64,000 nucleotides of DNA from Oceanobacter mangrovi (GTDB lineage: Bacteria > Pseudomonadota > Gammaproteobacteria > Pseudomonadales > Oceanobacteraceae): assembly GCF_019740315.1 (NCBI RefSeq), contig NZ_JAHXZR010000012.1:1-64000 (forward strand), written 5' to 3'. The position numbers and the translations under genes are program-made. The notes beneath the pieces were generated by a model that saw only the letters and a list, made by a program, of their open reading frames with translations, did not search any database and was not told where the DNA came from. Below are positions 39,275-48,387 of this stretch, one piece after another; position 1 is the stretch's first letter; each line of letters opens with the position of its first letter.

Positions 39275-41815
39275 ATGTCCGGCACTGCTGTTGATTATCT
39301 GAATCTGACTGGTCTGTCGGCTCGCAAGCGCTTGCCGGTCTCTCCTTCCTGTTCTATCCCCCGTCAACTGGGCGGCAGTCGCTCGTCTGTGCGCTGGATT
39401 CAGGCTCCCGCCGGTTTTGGTAAAAGTCAGTATTTACACCAGTTATTACTGCAACAGCAGACACAGGGTTTGCCTTGTAGCTGGATCAATTGTCACCCTG
39501 GCGACACCGACCAGCAGCTGCTGGCGCTGTTGCTACATGCTGATGGCTCCAGAGCTGCACTTGAGCTGGCTGCGACCGCGCTCGCGGGTGAGCCGGAGCC
39601 GGTCAAGGTTATTGCCAGCTGGGCAGCGGAGTGGAATCGCAGCGGTCAACGGCTGTGGCTGTTTATTGACGACGCCCATTATCTGGATACTGCTGGCTGG
39701 CAGCTGTTGGCAAACCTGATTGCACTGGGGCCGCCAGCGATTCAGCTGGCGGTTGCCAGCCGCGAAATGCCGTGCGGGGCCGCTGCAGTGAACCTGAGTG
39801 ATGAGGTCGAACGACTGGGCATTCGTCAGCTGACCTTTAACGACTCGGAGCTACAGCAATGGCTGGCGCTGCAAAGTGCCGATCGGCTGGAAATACTGGC
39901 GCCACAGCTGCAGCAACGCTTCTCGGGCTGGCCTGCAGCGCTGGGGATCTGGTCGGCTTGTCTGCGCTCGCTGGGGCAGTGTGCAACCATTCCGGCAGGG
40001 CTGGCCAATTTCGAATTGCAGGATTATTGGCACACTGAAGTGGCCAGTGGCTTGTCGGCTGAACAGCGTTTGCTGGCCCAGCAGGCGGCGGTACTGGGGC
40101 AGTGTAGTGAAGGCCTGTTGTCCGATCTGAATCAAAGTTCCTGCCTGGAAGCCATTGCTGAACTGGTGCGACAGGGCATTTTCAGTCCGGCCGACAAACT
40201 CAACTGGGTGGTGGTCGAACCGGCGATGGTGGAGCTGATTCGCTCGACGGTGTCGGAATACCAGGCCGAACAATGGCACCAGCAGGCATTTCGCTGGTAC
40301 AGCCGTCGACGTCAGCCGGTGCGGGCACTGGAACATGCCCAGAAAGCCCAACTGCATGAAGAACTGGCTTCCTGGGTGGAAGCTCATGCGGAATCGTTGC
40401 TGGCCAGTCTGGATATCGCCCGGCTGGTGGCCTGGTGTGATCTCGCCGGTGATGCGGTGCTACGACAGTCGCCCAGATTGATGCAGCTGGCCTGCTGGGC
40501 CTGGTTATTAACCTACCGGCTGCGGCGGGCAGAATCACTGATTCGCCATTTATCCCAACGGCGGGCGCTGGACGAGCTGGAGCTGGATGCCCTGCAAGGG
40601 TATCTGGCGCGTCTGAAAGGCCAGAATCGCAGTGCTACAGCGCTGTGTGTGAGGGCACTGGAAGGCTTGCCATCCGATCGTTACAGCGTACGTTTTCTGC
40701 TTAGCAGCACATTGACCTATCTGGCGCTGGCCGAAACCGATCTCGATAATGCCCGCGCCTGGAACCGCACTGCGGCGGGCATCTCCCGACAGTACGGCAG
40801 TCTGACACTGGAAGCGCTGGCATTGTTTGATCAGGCCCGTATTGAGTTGCACCGTGGCCATCTGGAATTCAGCCTCGGGCTGGTCGACAGTGGCATGGTG
40901 CTGCTGGAAAGCCTGCCGGAACAACAGTCGGCGATGCCGCTTGGGCGGCTGTGCCTGTATCGCGGGTTTCTGTTGTGGATTACCGGCGCGGGCCACGATC
41001 AGCTGATGCCGCTGCTGGATCGTGGCATTCATTTATGCAGCCAGTCTGGCGATGTACTGATCACCTACGGCTATGGTTTGCGGGCGATGGAACTGGCAGC
41101 TCGGGGGCAGGCTGGCAGTGCGCTGGATGCAGTGGACGATGTCGAGCGTTTGCTGCAAAGCTGGGGAGTGGATTCCGACGTCTACAGCTGGCTGTTGTTG
41201 GTGAAAGCCAATATCTGGATTTTCCAGCAAAAATATAATCGGGCGCAGGATGCCCTCGACACCATTCTGGCGGGCAAAACGGTTGGCCAGTTGCCACGCA
41301 CTGAAATCTTTCCCATGTTGCCGGACTTTGTGGCGGCAACGCTGGCGCGGCTAAATCTGGTTTGCGGGCGTTTTGACGAATGTATGGCCGATATTGATGA
41401 ATGGCTGCGTTGTCATTCCAGCCCGATGATCAAGCTGCTGATTCAGCTGGTCAAGGCGGCTGCATTGCGGGGCAAGAACCAGATCGCCGAAAGCCAGTTT
41501 ATCTTCTCCAAAATGTCGCACTTATTGCGCTCAGAAGGCGTCAGCATGCAGTTTCAGGCCTGGATGCCGGAGATTTACAGCAATGGCCCAGCGGCGGAAT
41601 TTCCGCTACCAGACAGCACCCGCATCCAGCTCAGTGAGCGGGAGCATGATGTGCTGCGCAAGATTGCGGAGGGTTGCTCGAATCAGGAGATTGCTGCCCA
41701 GTTGTATATATCTCTGCATACTGTAAAGAGTCACGCCCGCAAGATTAACGTCAAGTTGGGCGTCAGCAATCGCACCCAGGCGATCCGCAAAGCGAGGGAA
41801 ATGCTGCTTTTGTAG
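39275..41815 (+). CDS. MalT-type large ATP-binding LuxR regulator
   Basis: 846 aa. N-terminal STAND ATPase: Walker A APAGFGKSQ (about residue 48), Walker B LWLFIDDAHYLD (about 130), then helical TPR-like repeats. The C-terminal LuxR HTH reads LSEREHDVLRKIAEGCSNQE and IAAQLYISLHTVKSHARKIN. Such proteins bind an inducer plus ATP, oligomerise and activate transcription; no ligand can be predicted. Walker A has Ser for the usual Thr. The next gene, 74 nt downstream on the same strand, encodes an atypical receiver protein. Confidence 0.88.
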   Translation: MSGTAVDYLNLTGLSARKRLPVSPSCSIPRQLGGSRSSVRWIQAPAGFGKSQYLHQLLLQQQTQGLPCSWINCHPGDTDQQLLALLLHADGSRAALELAATALAGEPEPVKVIASWAAEWNRSGQRLWLFIDDAHYLDTAGWQLLANLIALGPPAIQLAVASREMPCGAAAVNLSDEVERLGIRQLTFNDSELQQWLALQSADRLEILAPQLQQRFSGWPAALGIWSACLRSLGQCATIPAGLANFELQDYWHTEVASGLSAEQRLLAQQAAVLGQCSEGLLSDLNQSSCLEAIAELVRQGIFSPADKLNWVVVEPAMVELIRSTVSEYQAEQWHQQAFRWYSRRRQPVRALEHAQKAQLHEELASWVEAHAESLLASLDIARLVAWCDLAGDAVLRQSPRLMQLACWAWLLTYRLRRAESLIRHLSQRRALDELELDALQGYLARLKGQNRSATALCVRALEGLPSDRYSVRFLLSSTLTYLALAETDLDNARAWNRTAAGISRQYGSLTLEALALFDQARIELHRGHLEFSLGLVDSGMVLLESLPEQQSAMPLGRLCLYRGFLLWITGAGHDQLMPLLDRGIHLCSQSGDVLITYGYGLRAMELAARGQAGSALDAVDDVERLLQSWGVDSDVYSWLLLVKANIWIFQQKYNRAQDALDTILAGKTVGQLPRTEIFPMLPDFVAATLARLNLVCGRFDECMADIDEWLRCHSSPMIKLLIQLVKAAALRGKNQIAESQFIFSKMSHLLRSEGVSMQFQAWMPEIYSNGPAAEFPLPDSTRIQLSEREHDVLRKIAEGCSNQEIAAQLYISLHTVKSHARKINVKLGVSNRTQAIRKAREMLLL

Positions 41816-41889
41816 GCTTTTAGGAGTGGCAAGCTGGCGGCTTATCGTCTAGACCTTAAATGGTAAAGCCTGAGTCAACGGATTAGATA

Positions 41890-43119
41890 ATGAGAACAGT
41901 ATATCCGGCACTGATGTTGTCATATGGAAAACCTGGGCCAATCCGGGACGCTCTGGAGGGCTTTTACGAGCTGGATTGCTTTGATTCCGTCGAGGCGATT
42001 CTGCAGCATCCGCTGCTGGAGCATTTCAAACTGGTGTTGCTGGATATGGACAGTCTGGGTCCTGAACAGATTCTGGCCGCCTGTAAAAAACTCAAGGACG
42101 CCGGCGACAGTGCGGATATTCCACTGGTGTGGCTGGCCAGCGGGGCCGATTCGCTGCAATACCGGATGGAAGCCTACGAAGCCGGTTGCGACGATTATAT
42201 CCTGAAGGAAGACCAGCACAGCCAGCAGGAATTGCTGGTGCGGCTTGATCGGGTGTTATTCAACAAGGTCGCCAACGACCAACTCAAATTACAGCTCAAG
42301 CAAGCCAATGAAATGGCCTTCATCGCCATGTCGGATACCTCCGATCTGGGGGTGAATGTGCAGTTCCTGCTCGACGTGCATAACTGCGACAATCTCGATG
42401 AGCTCGGGATGCGGCTGTTTCAGGCGCTCAATAACTACGGTCTTAACTGCAGCCTGCAATTGCGAGGTCGCCAGCAGGTCAAAAATATGGAAGCCAACGG
42501 CATGTCGAAAGAGCTGGAATCGACTTTGCTGATGGAGTGTCGTGATCAGGGCCGCTATGTCGATTTTGGCAAACGGTCGATCATGAATTATGGCGATGTC
42601 TCACTGCTGGTGAAAAACATGCCGATCCATGATGAAAAGAAGTACGGCGCCATCAAGGATAACGTCTTTTCGCTGTTGCAGGGGGCTCACGCCCGGATTC
42701 AGGCATTGGATAACCTGGCGTCACTGGAGCTGGAGAGCCAGGTGGTGAAACGGCTGGCAGACACCTTGCGACATATGATGAAAAACGTCGATGAGTCTTA
42801 TCAGACCGTCATGCGGGATATTGCGGCGGTGGTTGATGAAATGGCCGAAGGCATTGAAAGCACGGTGCAGTTTCTCGGCATGGATGAGTTTCAGGAACGG
42901 GCAATTCAGGGAATCATGGAGAAGGGTATTGCCGACACCGGCAGTATTTTCAATCAGGGTTTACGGATTGACGATGGTCTGTGCCACCTGCTGGAGCGTA
43001 TTGACGCGGGCCTTGCAAAACAGGGCGATACCAGTGAGCTGTATAAGCTGCTGGCGTTACTGCCCAGTGGCAGCGACGACAAGTTATCGAATGGCGAGGA
43101 TAAAAAGGCAAAATCCTGA
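41890..43119 (+). CDS. atypical response-regulator-like protein
   Basis: 409 aa. An N-terminal CheY-like fold (about 1-130) has a putative acceptor D52 in LVLLDMDSLG, WLASG, and a Lys-like IL-K-E at the end. It lacks the pair of acidic residues after strand 1 (here ALMLSYGKPG), so Mg2+-dependent phosphorylation is doubtful. The remaining ~270 residues contain coiled-coil helices and two alpha/beta sections I cannot assign. It may be a scaffold or sensor partner of the MalT-like regulator. Confidence 0.65.
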   Translation: MRTVYPALMLSYGKPGPIRDALEGFYELDCFDSVEAILQHPLLEHFKLVLLDMDSLGPEQILAACKKLKDAGDSADIPLVWLASGADSLQYRMEAYEAGCDDYILKEDQHSQQELLVRLDRVLFNKVANDQLKLQLKQANEMAFIAMSDTSDLGVNVQFLLDVHNCDNLDELGMRLFQALNNYGLNCSLQLRGRQQVKNMEANGMSKELESTLLMECRDQGRYVDFGKRSIMNYGDVSLLVKNMPIHDEKKYGAIKDNVFSLLQGAHARIQALDNLASLELESQVVKRLADTLRHMMKNVDESYQTVMRDIAAVVDEMAEGIESTVQFLGMDEFQERAIQGIMEKGIADTGSIFNQGLRIDDGLCHLLERIDAGLAKQGDTSELYKLLALLPSGSDDKLSNGEDKKAKS

Positions 43120-43143
43120 GCCGGTATTCACCAGTCAGGATTT
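43111..43143. terminator. stem-loop at the end of the response-regulator gene
   Basis: AAATCCTGA pairs with TCAGGATTT, with inner GGT/ACC, overlapping the stop codon. No U-tract. Confidence 0.4.
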
Positions 43144-43235
43144 GAGGGTCTTGCAGGAGTTGGACACTTTCGTTGCTGGTCATTTCGGCTGCTGGCTAGT
43201 GCAGGCGCTGACTAGAGTGCTCCGGCTGAAACGAC

Positions 43236-44198
43236 CTAGTTCAATACCGGTGACTGCTGGGCCTCGGCAGCACCAGGCAGCTCAACTTCCCAGGGTGGAT
43301 TCGGCCGAATCGAATCAATCACAAATTCCACAAAACTGCGTACCTTGGCAGACAGGTGACGGTTGCTTGGGTACAGCGCATGAATCGGGTTGGCTTCAAA
43401 CGGGAATTCGGAGCACACAGGCACCAGTTCACCCGCATGAATAGCCGGTGCAGCAATCAGGGCTGGCAGTGGCGCAATACCAGAACCCGACAATGTCAGT
43501 GCGTACAGTGACGCAAAGTCATTGGCCTGCAGTTTGGGTTTGATTTGGATCGACAGTTCGGAACCATCCGGGTCAGTCATATTCCATTGCAACCAGCGTG
43601 ATGCGGTAATCAAACGGTGGTTGGCAAATTCGTCGGGATGTTTCGGAGTACCGAAACGACGCAGATACTCCGGGCTGGCGCAGGTGATCACGCCTACATC
43701 ACCCAGGTAACGGCCGATCAGGGAAGAGTCTTCCAGCTGGCCAATACGGAACGCAATGTCGATACCTTCCTGCACCAGATCGAGCATCTGGTCAGACAGC
43801 ACCAGATCGATGTTCAGCTGTGGATGCAGATCCATAAATTCGGCAATCAGGCTCGCCAGTACCGTTGAACCAAACAGCACCGGGGCGGTAATTCGCAAGG
43901 TGCCGGTTGGAGTGGTTTGCATCTGGGTGACCGCGATATTGGCTTCTTCAATTTCGCTGAGAATGCGGGAACAGTGGCCATAATAGGCATTGCCGGTATC
44001 GGTCAGACGCAGGCTGCGGGTGGTACGCTGAATCAGCCGCACGCCAAGACGCTCTTCCAGCTGGGTAATCTTGCGGCTGACAGTCGACTTCGGCAGTCCG
44101 AGGTTTCTGGCGGCACCAGTAAAGCTGCCGGCTTCGACTACGTGAACGAAGATCGCCATTTCATTCAGGTCGAACTCTTCGCGCTTGCCTATCTGCAT
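43236..44198 (-). CDS. LysR-family transcriptional regulator
   Basis: 320 aa. N-terminal winged HTH (FVHVVEAGSFTGAARNLGLP, KSTVSRKITQLEERLG, RLIQRTTRSLRLT), then a periplasmic-binding-like effector domain with TPTGTLRITAPVLFG. It looks like the CrgA/DhcR-type subgroup. ATG 44198 has AGGAG at 6 nt; the longer open frame has no ribosome site. Target not evident; the divergent neighbour is lacking and a TonB receptor gene lies upstream on the same strand. Confidence 0.9.
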   Translation of the reverse strand: MQIGKREEFDLNEMAIFVHVVEAGSFTGAARNLGLPKSTVSRKITQLEERLGVRLIQRTTRSLRLTDTGNAYYGHCSRILSEIEEANIAVTQMQTTPTGTLRITAPVLFGSTVLASLIAEFMDLHPQLNIDLVLSDQMLDLVQEGIDIAFRIGQLEDSSLIGRYLGDVGVITCASPEYLRRFGTPKHPDEFANHRLITASRWLQWNMTDPDGSELSIQIKPKLQANDFASLYALTLSGSGIAPLPALIAAPAIHAGELVPVCSEFPFEANPIHALYPSNRHLSAKVRSFVEFVIDSIRPNPPWEVELPGAAEAQQSPVLN

Positions 44199-44270
44199 GT
44201 TGAACTCCTGATCCGGCGGACTGATCCGCATACGTGAACAATGACGGGATTTAATTTGCCATATTTTTTG

Positions 44271-44316
44271 GAACAATTGAAGCTTTATTGAAACGATTGT
44301 TCAGAATGAAAGCTTC
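44271..44316. promoter_or_regulatory. two interleaved inverted repeats upstream of lysR
   Basis: GAACAAT (44271-44277) with ATTGTTC (44296-44302), and GAAGCTTT (44279-44286) with AAAGCTTC (44309-44316). The arms alternate, so they cannot pair at once; regulator binding sites are more likely than hairpins. Confidence 0.4.
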
Positions 44317-44385
44317 GAATAAATCGTAAGGTTTTTTCGGAATAACCATCAGGGTCAATAACCATGCAGGTTGTAGCGCTATTTA

Positions 44386-44411
44386 TGGTCGCCAGTCTGA
44401 ACTGGCGACCA
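44386..44411. terminator. perfect 11-bp stem-loop after the TonB receptor gene
   Basis: TGGTCGCCAGT-CTGA-ACTGGCGACCA, 42 nt past the receptor stop on the minus strand. No U-tract. Confidence 0.5.
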
Positions 44412-44452
44412 GCGGCCATTTGATCGTGTTGAGTGACTGCTGCTAATACTGC

Positions 44453-46540
44453 TCAGAGGTCGATCTTTAGTCCCAGTGCAACAATTGTTGGTAAATCTGT
44501 CACTTCCTCGCGCTGGCTGTAGTCTGCATTCTTGTATTCATAACCCACCACATTGCGATGGGCATACAAATTAAGGGCCTCGACGTACAGCGTCAGCTCG
44601 GAGCCACTGACGTAAAAACGCTTGTCCATACGAGCGTCGAGTGAGTGATAGGCGGGCAGCCGCTCGGAATTGAGATCGCCGTAAATCGGGTTGTAGAGAG
44701 TGGGATCATCCTGATCCTGTTCAACGCTCTCCAGTGGCGTAATCAGCTGACCGCTCTGGAAACGCCACTTCAAACCAAAACTGAGACTGTCTGACATTTC
44801 GTACCCGGCCACCAGATTAATGACCACCGGTTGGTCGTAGGCGTAACGAAAGTCTTCGCCGGTCAGCTGGTTGGTGCGCTGGGTACGGGAATAGGCAAAA
44901 GAGGCCCAGCCGTACCAGTCGTTCGACAGATCCTTGTTGATGAATAATTCCATCCCCCAGGCCTGGCCTTCGGCACCGTTGAAATAGCGTGGCAGACTGC
45001 TGTATTCCACCGTATCCAGATCCGGGTAGTTGGCGCTGGAAGGGCGGGAAACCACGATGCGCTGCATGGTCTTGTAATAGCCTTCCAGTCGCACCAGCAG
45101 GTCTTCGCGCAGTTCATGTTCCACCCCCAGCTCATAGTGCGTAGCGGTCGGCAACTTGAGGTCCGGGTTGCCAAAGTCTTCGGCGTATTGGCCAAAGTTA
45201 TCGGGGAAGTCGTGATAACGACCGTAACCTGCGCTGAGTTTCCAGAACGGCACGACGTTCCAGCTGGCATTAAATTTGGGCTCAACAAACCATTCTTCGG
45301 TGTAATTATCGACCGAAATCAGTGCTCCAGGCTGTAGCAACCAGTCCTCTGCGACATACCAGTTGTCGGCCAGGTGCCAGTTGTATTCACGTACGGTAAC
45401 CCGCTGCTGGCTGCTGATGATTTCATCGCCATCCACCAGTCGGCAGTCCGGCTGGAATTCGTCACACGGTGGCCCGGCATATTGGCCGTTGACGGCAAAA
45501 TGGCTTTCGCCGTATTCGAGCCCGGTTTGCAGCTGGTGTTCGTGACCGAGTGGCAGGCTGAACTGACTGCGCAAGGTATAGTCATTGACCTTGATGTCGA
45601 TGTGACTGTCAGTACCGAGCACAAACTGCATCTTGCGTTCGAGCTGTGACAGGCCAATCGTTTGCTGGACACCGTTGTTATGGATTTTGTCCCACAACAG
45701 GCTTTGATGATTAAAGATACTTTCGAAGCTGATGCCGCCACTCAGGGCCGGGTCCTGGGCGACGTAATCTGAGTCTTCATCGAACACCAGGCCAGCCTTG
45801 TCGCGGGCACCAATCAGATTCAGCGCCAGCGTCTCGTTAGCGCCCAGATCAATCTGGTATTTACCCTGATAATCGTAATATTCGGGAATGGTGGTGAATT
45901 GGAAATCTTCGTCGTCGAGCAGGTTTTCAATGTAGTACTGAAACAGGCTCTGGCGGCCGGACAGGTAAAAGCCCTGGTTGTCGCCGGTTGGCTGTTCGAT
46001 AAAAAATCCGGCCCGCAAAAAGCTCAGGTCGATGACCCGTTGGCGGTTACCAAAATCCACCGATCTGGAAGTCACATCGATCACGGCGCCGGTGGAGCCA
46101 TTGTACTGCGGCCCAAAAGCCGCGGCTTCCAGCGTGAATCCTTCCACTATGTTGTCGTTGATAATGCTGGTGGAATCGCTGTGGAACAGGTAACCAACCG
46201 GGAAAAAGTCGACGTAATAGGCATTGTCTTCCGGCGATGAACCACGAATGGCCGGTTCCGGATTCTGTGCCGAACTGAACACCACACCGGGCAGGCTGGT
46301 CAGCGCGCGCAGCGGATCGTTACCGGCGCCGGGGACTTTCAACAGGCGTTCGGTTTTTACCACATCGAGAGATTGCTGGACGCCCAGTACTTCAACCACC
46401 TCGATATTATCGGCAGCGGCGGTGACACTGGCGCTATCGCCTTCAGCGCTGATGTCTGCCAATACCGTCATACTGCCTGTCAGTGATAAAAACGAACCGG
46501 TGTATCGGACACTGGCGCGCAAGAGCTTGCAATAATTCAT
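44453..46540 (-). CDS. TonB-dependent receptor downstream of the light operon
   Basis: 695 aa from ATG 46540. Signal region FLSLTGSMTVLADISA, then a plug (VVEVLGVQQSLDVVKTERLL, LTSLPGVVFSSAQNPEPAIRGSSPEDNAY) of the type found in receptors with DUF-like N-termini, and a barrel ending ATIVALGLKIDL-type with hydrophobic C-terminus. An extracellular loop has Cys pair CDEFQPDC. The ribosome site AGGG directly abuts the ATG, so start choice is soft. It begins 31 nt after the DUF2878 gene with no terminator between, so it may be read through from the photolyase operon. Ligand unknown. Confidence 0.8.
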   Translation of the reverse strand: MNYCKLLRASVRYTGSFLSLTGSMTVLADISAEGDSASVTAAADNIEVVEVLGVQQSLDVVKTERLLKVPGAGNDPLRALTSLPGVVFSSAQNPEPAIRGSSPEDNAYYVDFFPVGYLFHSDSTSIINDNIVEGFTLEAAAFGPQYNGSTGAVIDVTSRSVDFGNRQRVIDLSFLRAGFFIEQPTGDNQGFYLSGRQSLFQYYIENLLDDEDFQFTTIPEYYDYQGKYQIDLGANETLALNLIGARDKAGLVFDEDSDYVAQDPALSGGISFESIFNHQSLLWDKIHNNGVQQTIGLSQLERKMQFVLGTDSHIDIKVNDYTLRSQFSLPLGHEHQLQTGLEYGESHFAVNGQYAGPPCDEFQPDCRLVDGDEIISSQQRVTVREYNWHLADNWYVAEDWLLQPGALISVDNYTEEWFVEPKFNASWNVVPFWKLSAGYGRYHDFPDNFGQYAEDFGNPDLKLPTATHYELGVEHELREDLLVRLEGYYKTMQRIVVSRPSSANYPDLDTVEYSSLPRYFNGAEGQAWGMELFINKDLSNDWYGWASFAYSRTQRTNQLTGEDFRYAYDQPVVINLVAGYEMSDSLSFGLKWRFQSGQLITPLESVEQDQDDPTLYNPIYGDLNSERLPAYHSLDARMDKRFYVSGSELTLYVEALNLYAHRNVVGYEYKNADYSQREEVTDLPTIVALGLKIDL

Positions 46541-46571
46541 CCCTGAAATCCTGTTGCTGTTATCGCGCTTA

Positions 46572-47099
46572 TCATAACGCGGGCTTGTGGGAGAACCATG
46601 ACATTCGGGCAATGATTCGGCTGGTCAGCGCGATCAGCAGTGTCCACTGCAAGGCGATGATAGCCAACCCGGCCGGGCTGATACTGGCACCGCTGAGCTG
46701 GGCACCACTCCAGTAACTCAGCGGCGCAAAGACTGCCGCTGCGAGACTGGCGACCAACGGCCGTTGCATCAACCAGGCCAGCGAATGCAGCAAGGTGGTG
46801 GCAAACGCCAGCCACAACAGCAGCAGCCAGTAAGGCAGTAACCAGTGTGGCCACCAATCCGTTGAAGCACCAGCCAGCCTGAGTTGGCCACTGGCCAATA
46901 ACAGTGAATCGAGTAAAGCGCCACCGCCTGTGAACAGCAGCAACAGCGGCCACTCGCGTGGTTTGAGCTGTCGCAGATGCCAGCCCAGCAGCAGTGGTGT
47001 CATCAGCACGGCGGCCAGGTTGCCGCCGAAAATGCAGGCGAACCAGACCAGCTGGAACAAGGCCAGATTGATCAGCAAATGGATTCGCTGCCGGTTCAT
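46572..47099 (-). CDS. DUF2878 integral membrane protein
   Basis: 175 aa with five to six hydrophobic segments (for example LALFQLVWFACIFGGNLAAV and WLLPYWLLLLWLAFATTLLH). DUF2878 proteins regularly accompany the cfa-like/DUF1365/FAD oxidoreductase genes; function unknown. ATG 47099 lies 4 nt after the methyltransferase stop. Probably last gene of the operon unless the TonB receptor gene is included. Confidence 0.75.
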   Translation of the reverse strand: MNRQRIHLLINLALFQLVWFACIFGGNLAAVLMTPLLLGWHLRQLKPREWPLLLLFTGGGALLDSLLLASGQLRLAGASTDWWPHWLLPYWLLLLWLAFATTLLHSLAWLMQRPLVASLAAAVFAPLSYWSGAQLSGASISPAGLAIIALQWTLLIALTSRIIARMSWFSHKPAL

Positions 47100-47103
47100 T
47101 GGA

Positions 47104-48387
47104 TTATTGGGCCGTTGCGGAATCATGGTTGGCTGGATTTGCCAGCTGACCCAGCAAAACGTCGCGCTGGTTGTCCGGCTTGGCAAATACCATCTGCACT
47201 GTGCTGATGACGCGCTCGTCAAAGCCGCCTTCACAATAGGCAAAATAGAAATCCCACAGCCGGTAGAACGTCTCGTCATAGCCTTGCTTGCGAATGGCAT
47301 CGCGGCTGGCGAGAAAATCCTTGCGCCAGCGACGCAGGGTTTCGGCGTAGTGAGTACCAATGTCTTCAAGATGAATGGTTTTCAGGTCGCCGGCACTGAG
47401 CATGGCGTTCTGGATCGCGGTCACACTGGGCAGGAAGCCGCCGGGGAAAATGTAACGCTTGATAAAGTCGACGCTGTTTTTGGCCTGTTGGTAGCGCCAG
47501 TCATCAATGGTAATGGCCTGAATCAGGGCGATGCCATCAGGCTTCAGCAACTTGCTGATGGTCTGGAAATAGGTGTTCAGATACTGGTGGCCAACGGCCT
47601 CAATCATTTCCACCGATACCAGTTTGTCGAATTTTCCCTCTAACTGGCGATAGTCCTGTTTCAGCAATGTGATGCGGTCAGTCAAACCGGCTTCTGCAAT
47701 GCGTTGTTGGGCCAGCTGATATTGCTGTTCGGATATGGTCGTGGTGGTGACCCGGCAGCCGTAATGACGGGCAGCATGGATCGCCATGCTGCCCCAGCCG
47801 GTGCCAATTTCGATCAGATGATCATCCGGTGTCAGCTGTAGCTTCTGGCAAATGCGGTCGAGTTTGAACAAGGATGCCTGTTCCAGGCTGGTTTCCTTGG
47901 TCGGAAAAATCGCACTGGAATACATCAGGGTCGGATCAAGGAACAACCGGAACATCTCATTGCCGAGGTCGTAGTGGGCAGCAATGTTACGGCGCGAGCC
48001 CTTTTCGGTATTGCGATGGAAGTAGTTCCAGCCCTGCAGCAGCCGTTTACCAAGACTGGCCCAGCCGCTGTCGATACGGTCGAGCACATCCTTGTTGCGA
48101 CAGAAAATACGGATCAGCGCAGGCAGGTTATCCACGCTGTAGTCACCGGTCATGTAGGCATCACCGGAGCCAACGCTGCCATTCAGTGCAATGGTGCGCC
48201 AGGCTTCAGCATCGTGAACTGTGATGCAGGCGCGCAGCGGGCTGGCCGGGTCACCGAAGGTGCGGGTCTGGCCCTGTTCCCGAATGGTGATGTAGCCACG
48301 CTGAATCTGTTCCAGTCGCTGACACAGGGCGTCACGGCAGACCCGGTCAATCCAGCGAATGTCGGTGGGGTTGGTGAGGCTTTTCAT
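47104..48387 (-). CDS. cyclopropane-fatty-acid-synthase-like SAM methyltransferase (CfaB/UfaM type)
   Basis: 427 aa. SAM-binding IEIGTGWGSMAIHAARHYGC; family motifs NIAAHYDLGNEMFRLFLDP, SVEMIEAVGHQYLNTYF and YIFPGGFLPS. E. coli Cfa has a catalytic-site Cys in MQYSCGYW; here the position reads LMYSSAIF, with Ser. That form is typical of the paralogue linked to DUF1365 and an FAD oxidoreductase, some of which methylate unsaturated phospholipid chains en route to furan fatty acids in Rhodobacter (recalled). True cyclopropanation is therefore uncertain. Its ATG overlaps the DUF1365 stop by 1 nt. Confidence 0.88.
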   Translation of the reverse strand: MKSLTNPTDIRWIDRVCRDALCQRLEQIQRGYITIREQGQTRTFGDPASPLRACITVHDAEAWRTIALNGSVGSGDAYMTGDYSVDNLPALIRIFCRNKDVLDRIDSGWASLGKRLLQGWNYFHRNTEKGSRRNIAAHYDLGNEMFRLFLDPTLMYSSAIFPTKETSLEQASLFKLDRICQKLQLTPDDHLIEIGTGWGSMAIHAARHYGCRVTTTTISEQQYQLAQQRIAEAGLTDRITLLKQDYRQLEGKFDKLVSVEMIEAVGHQYLNTYFQTISKLLKPDGIALIQAITIDDWRYQQAKNSVDFIKRYIFPGGFLPSVTAIQNAMLSAGDLKTIHLEDIGTHYAETLRRWRKDFLASRDAIRKQGYDETFYRLWDFYFAYCEGGFDERVISTVQMVFAKPDNQRDVLLGQLANPANHDSATAQ

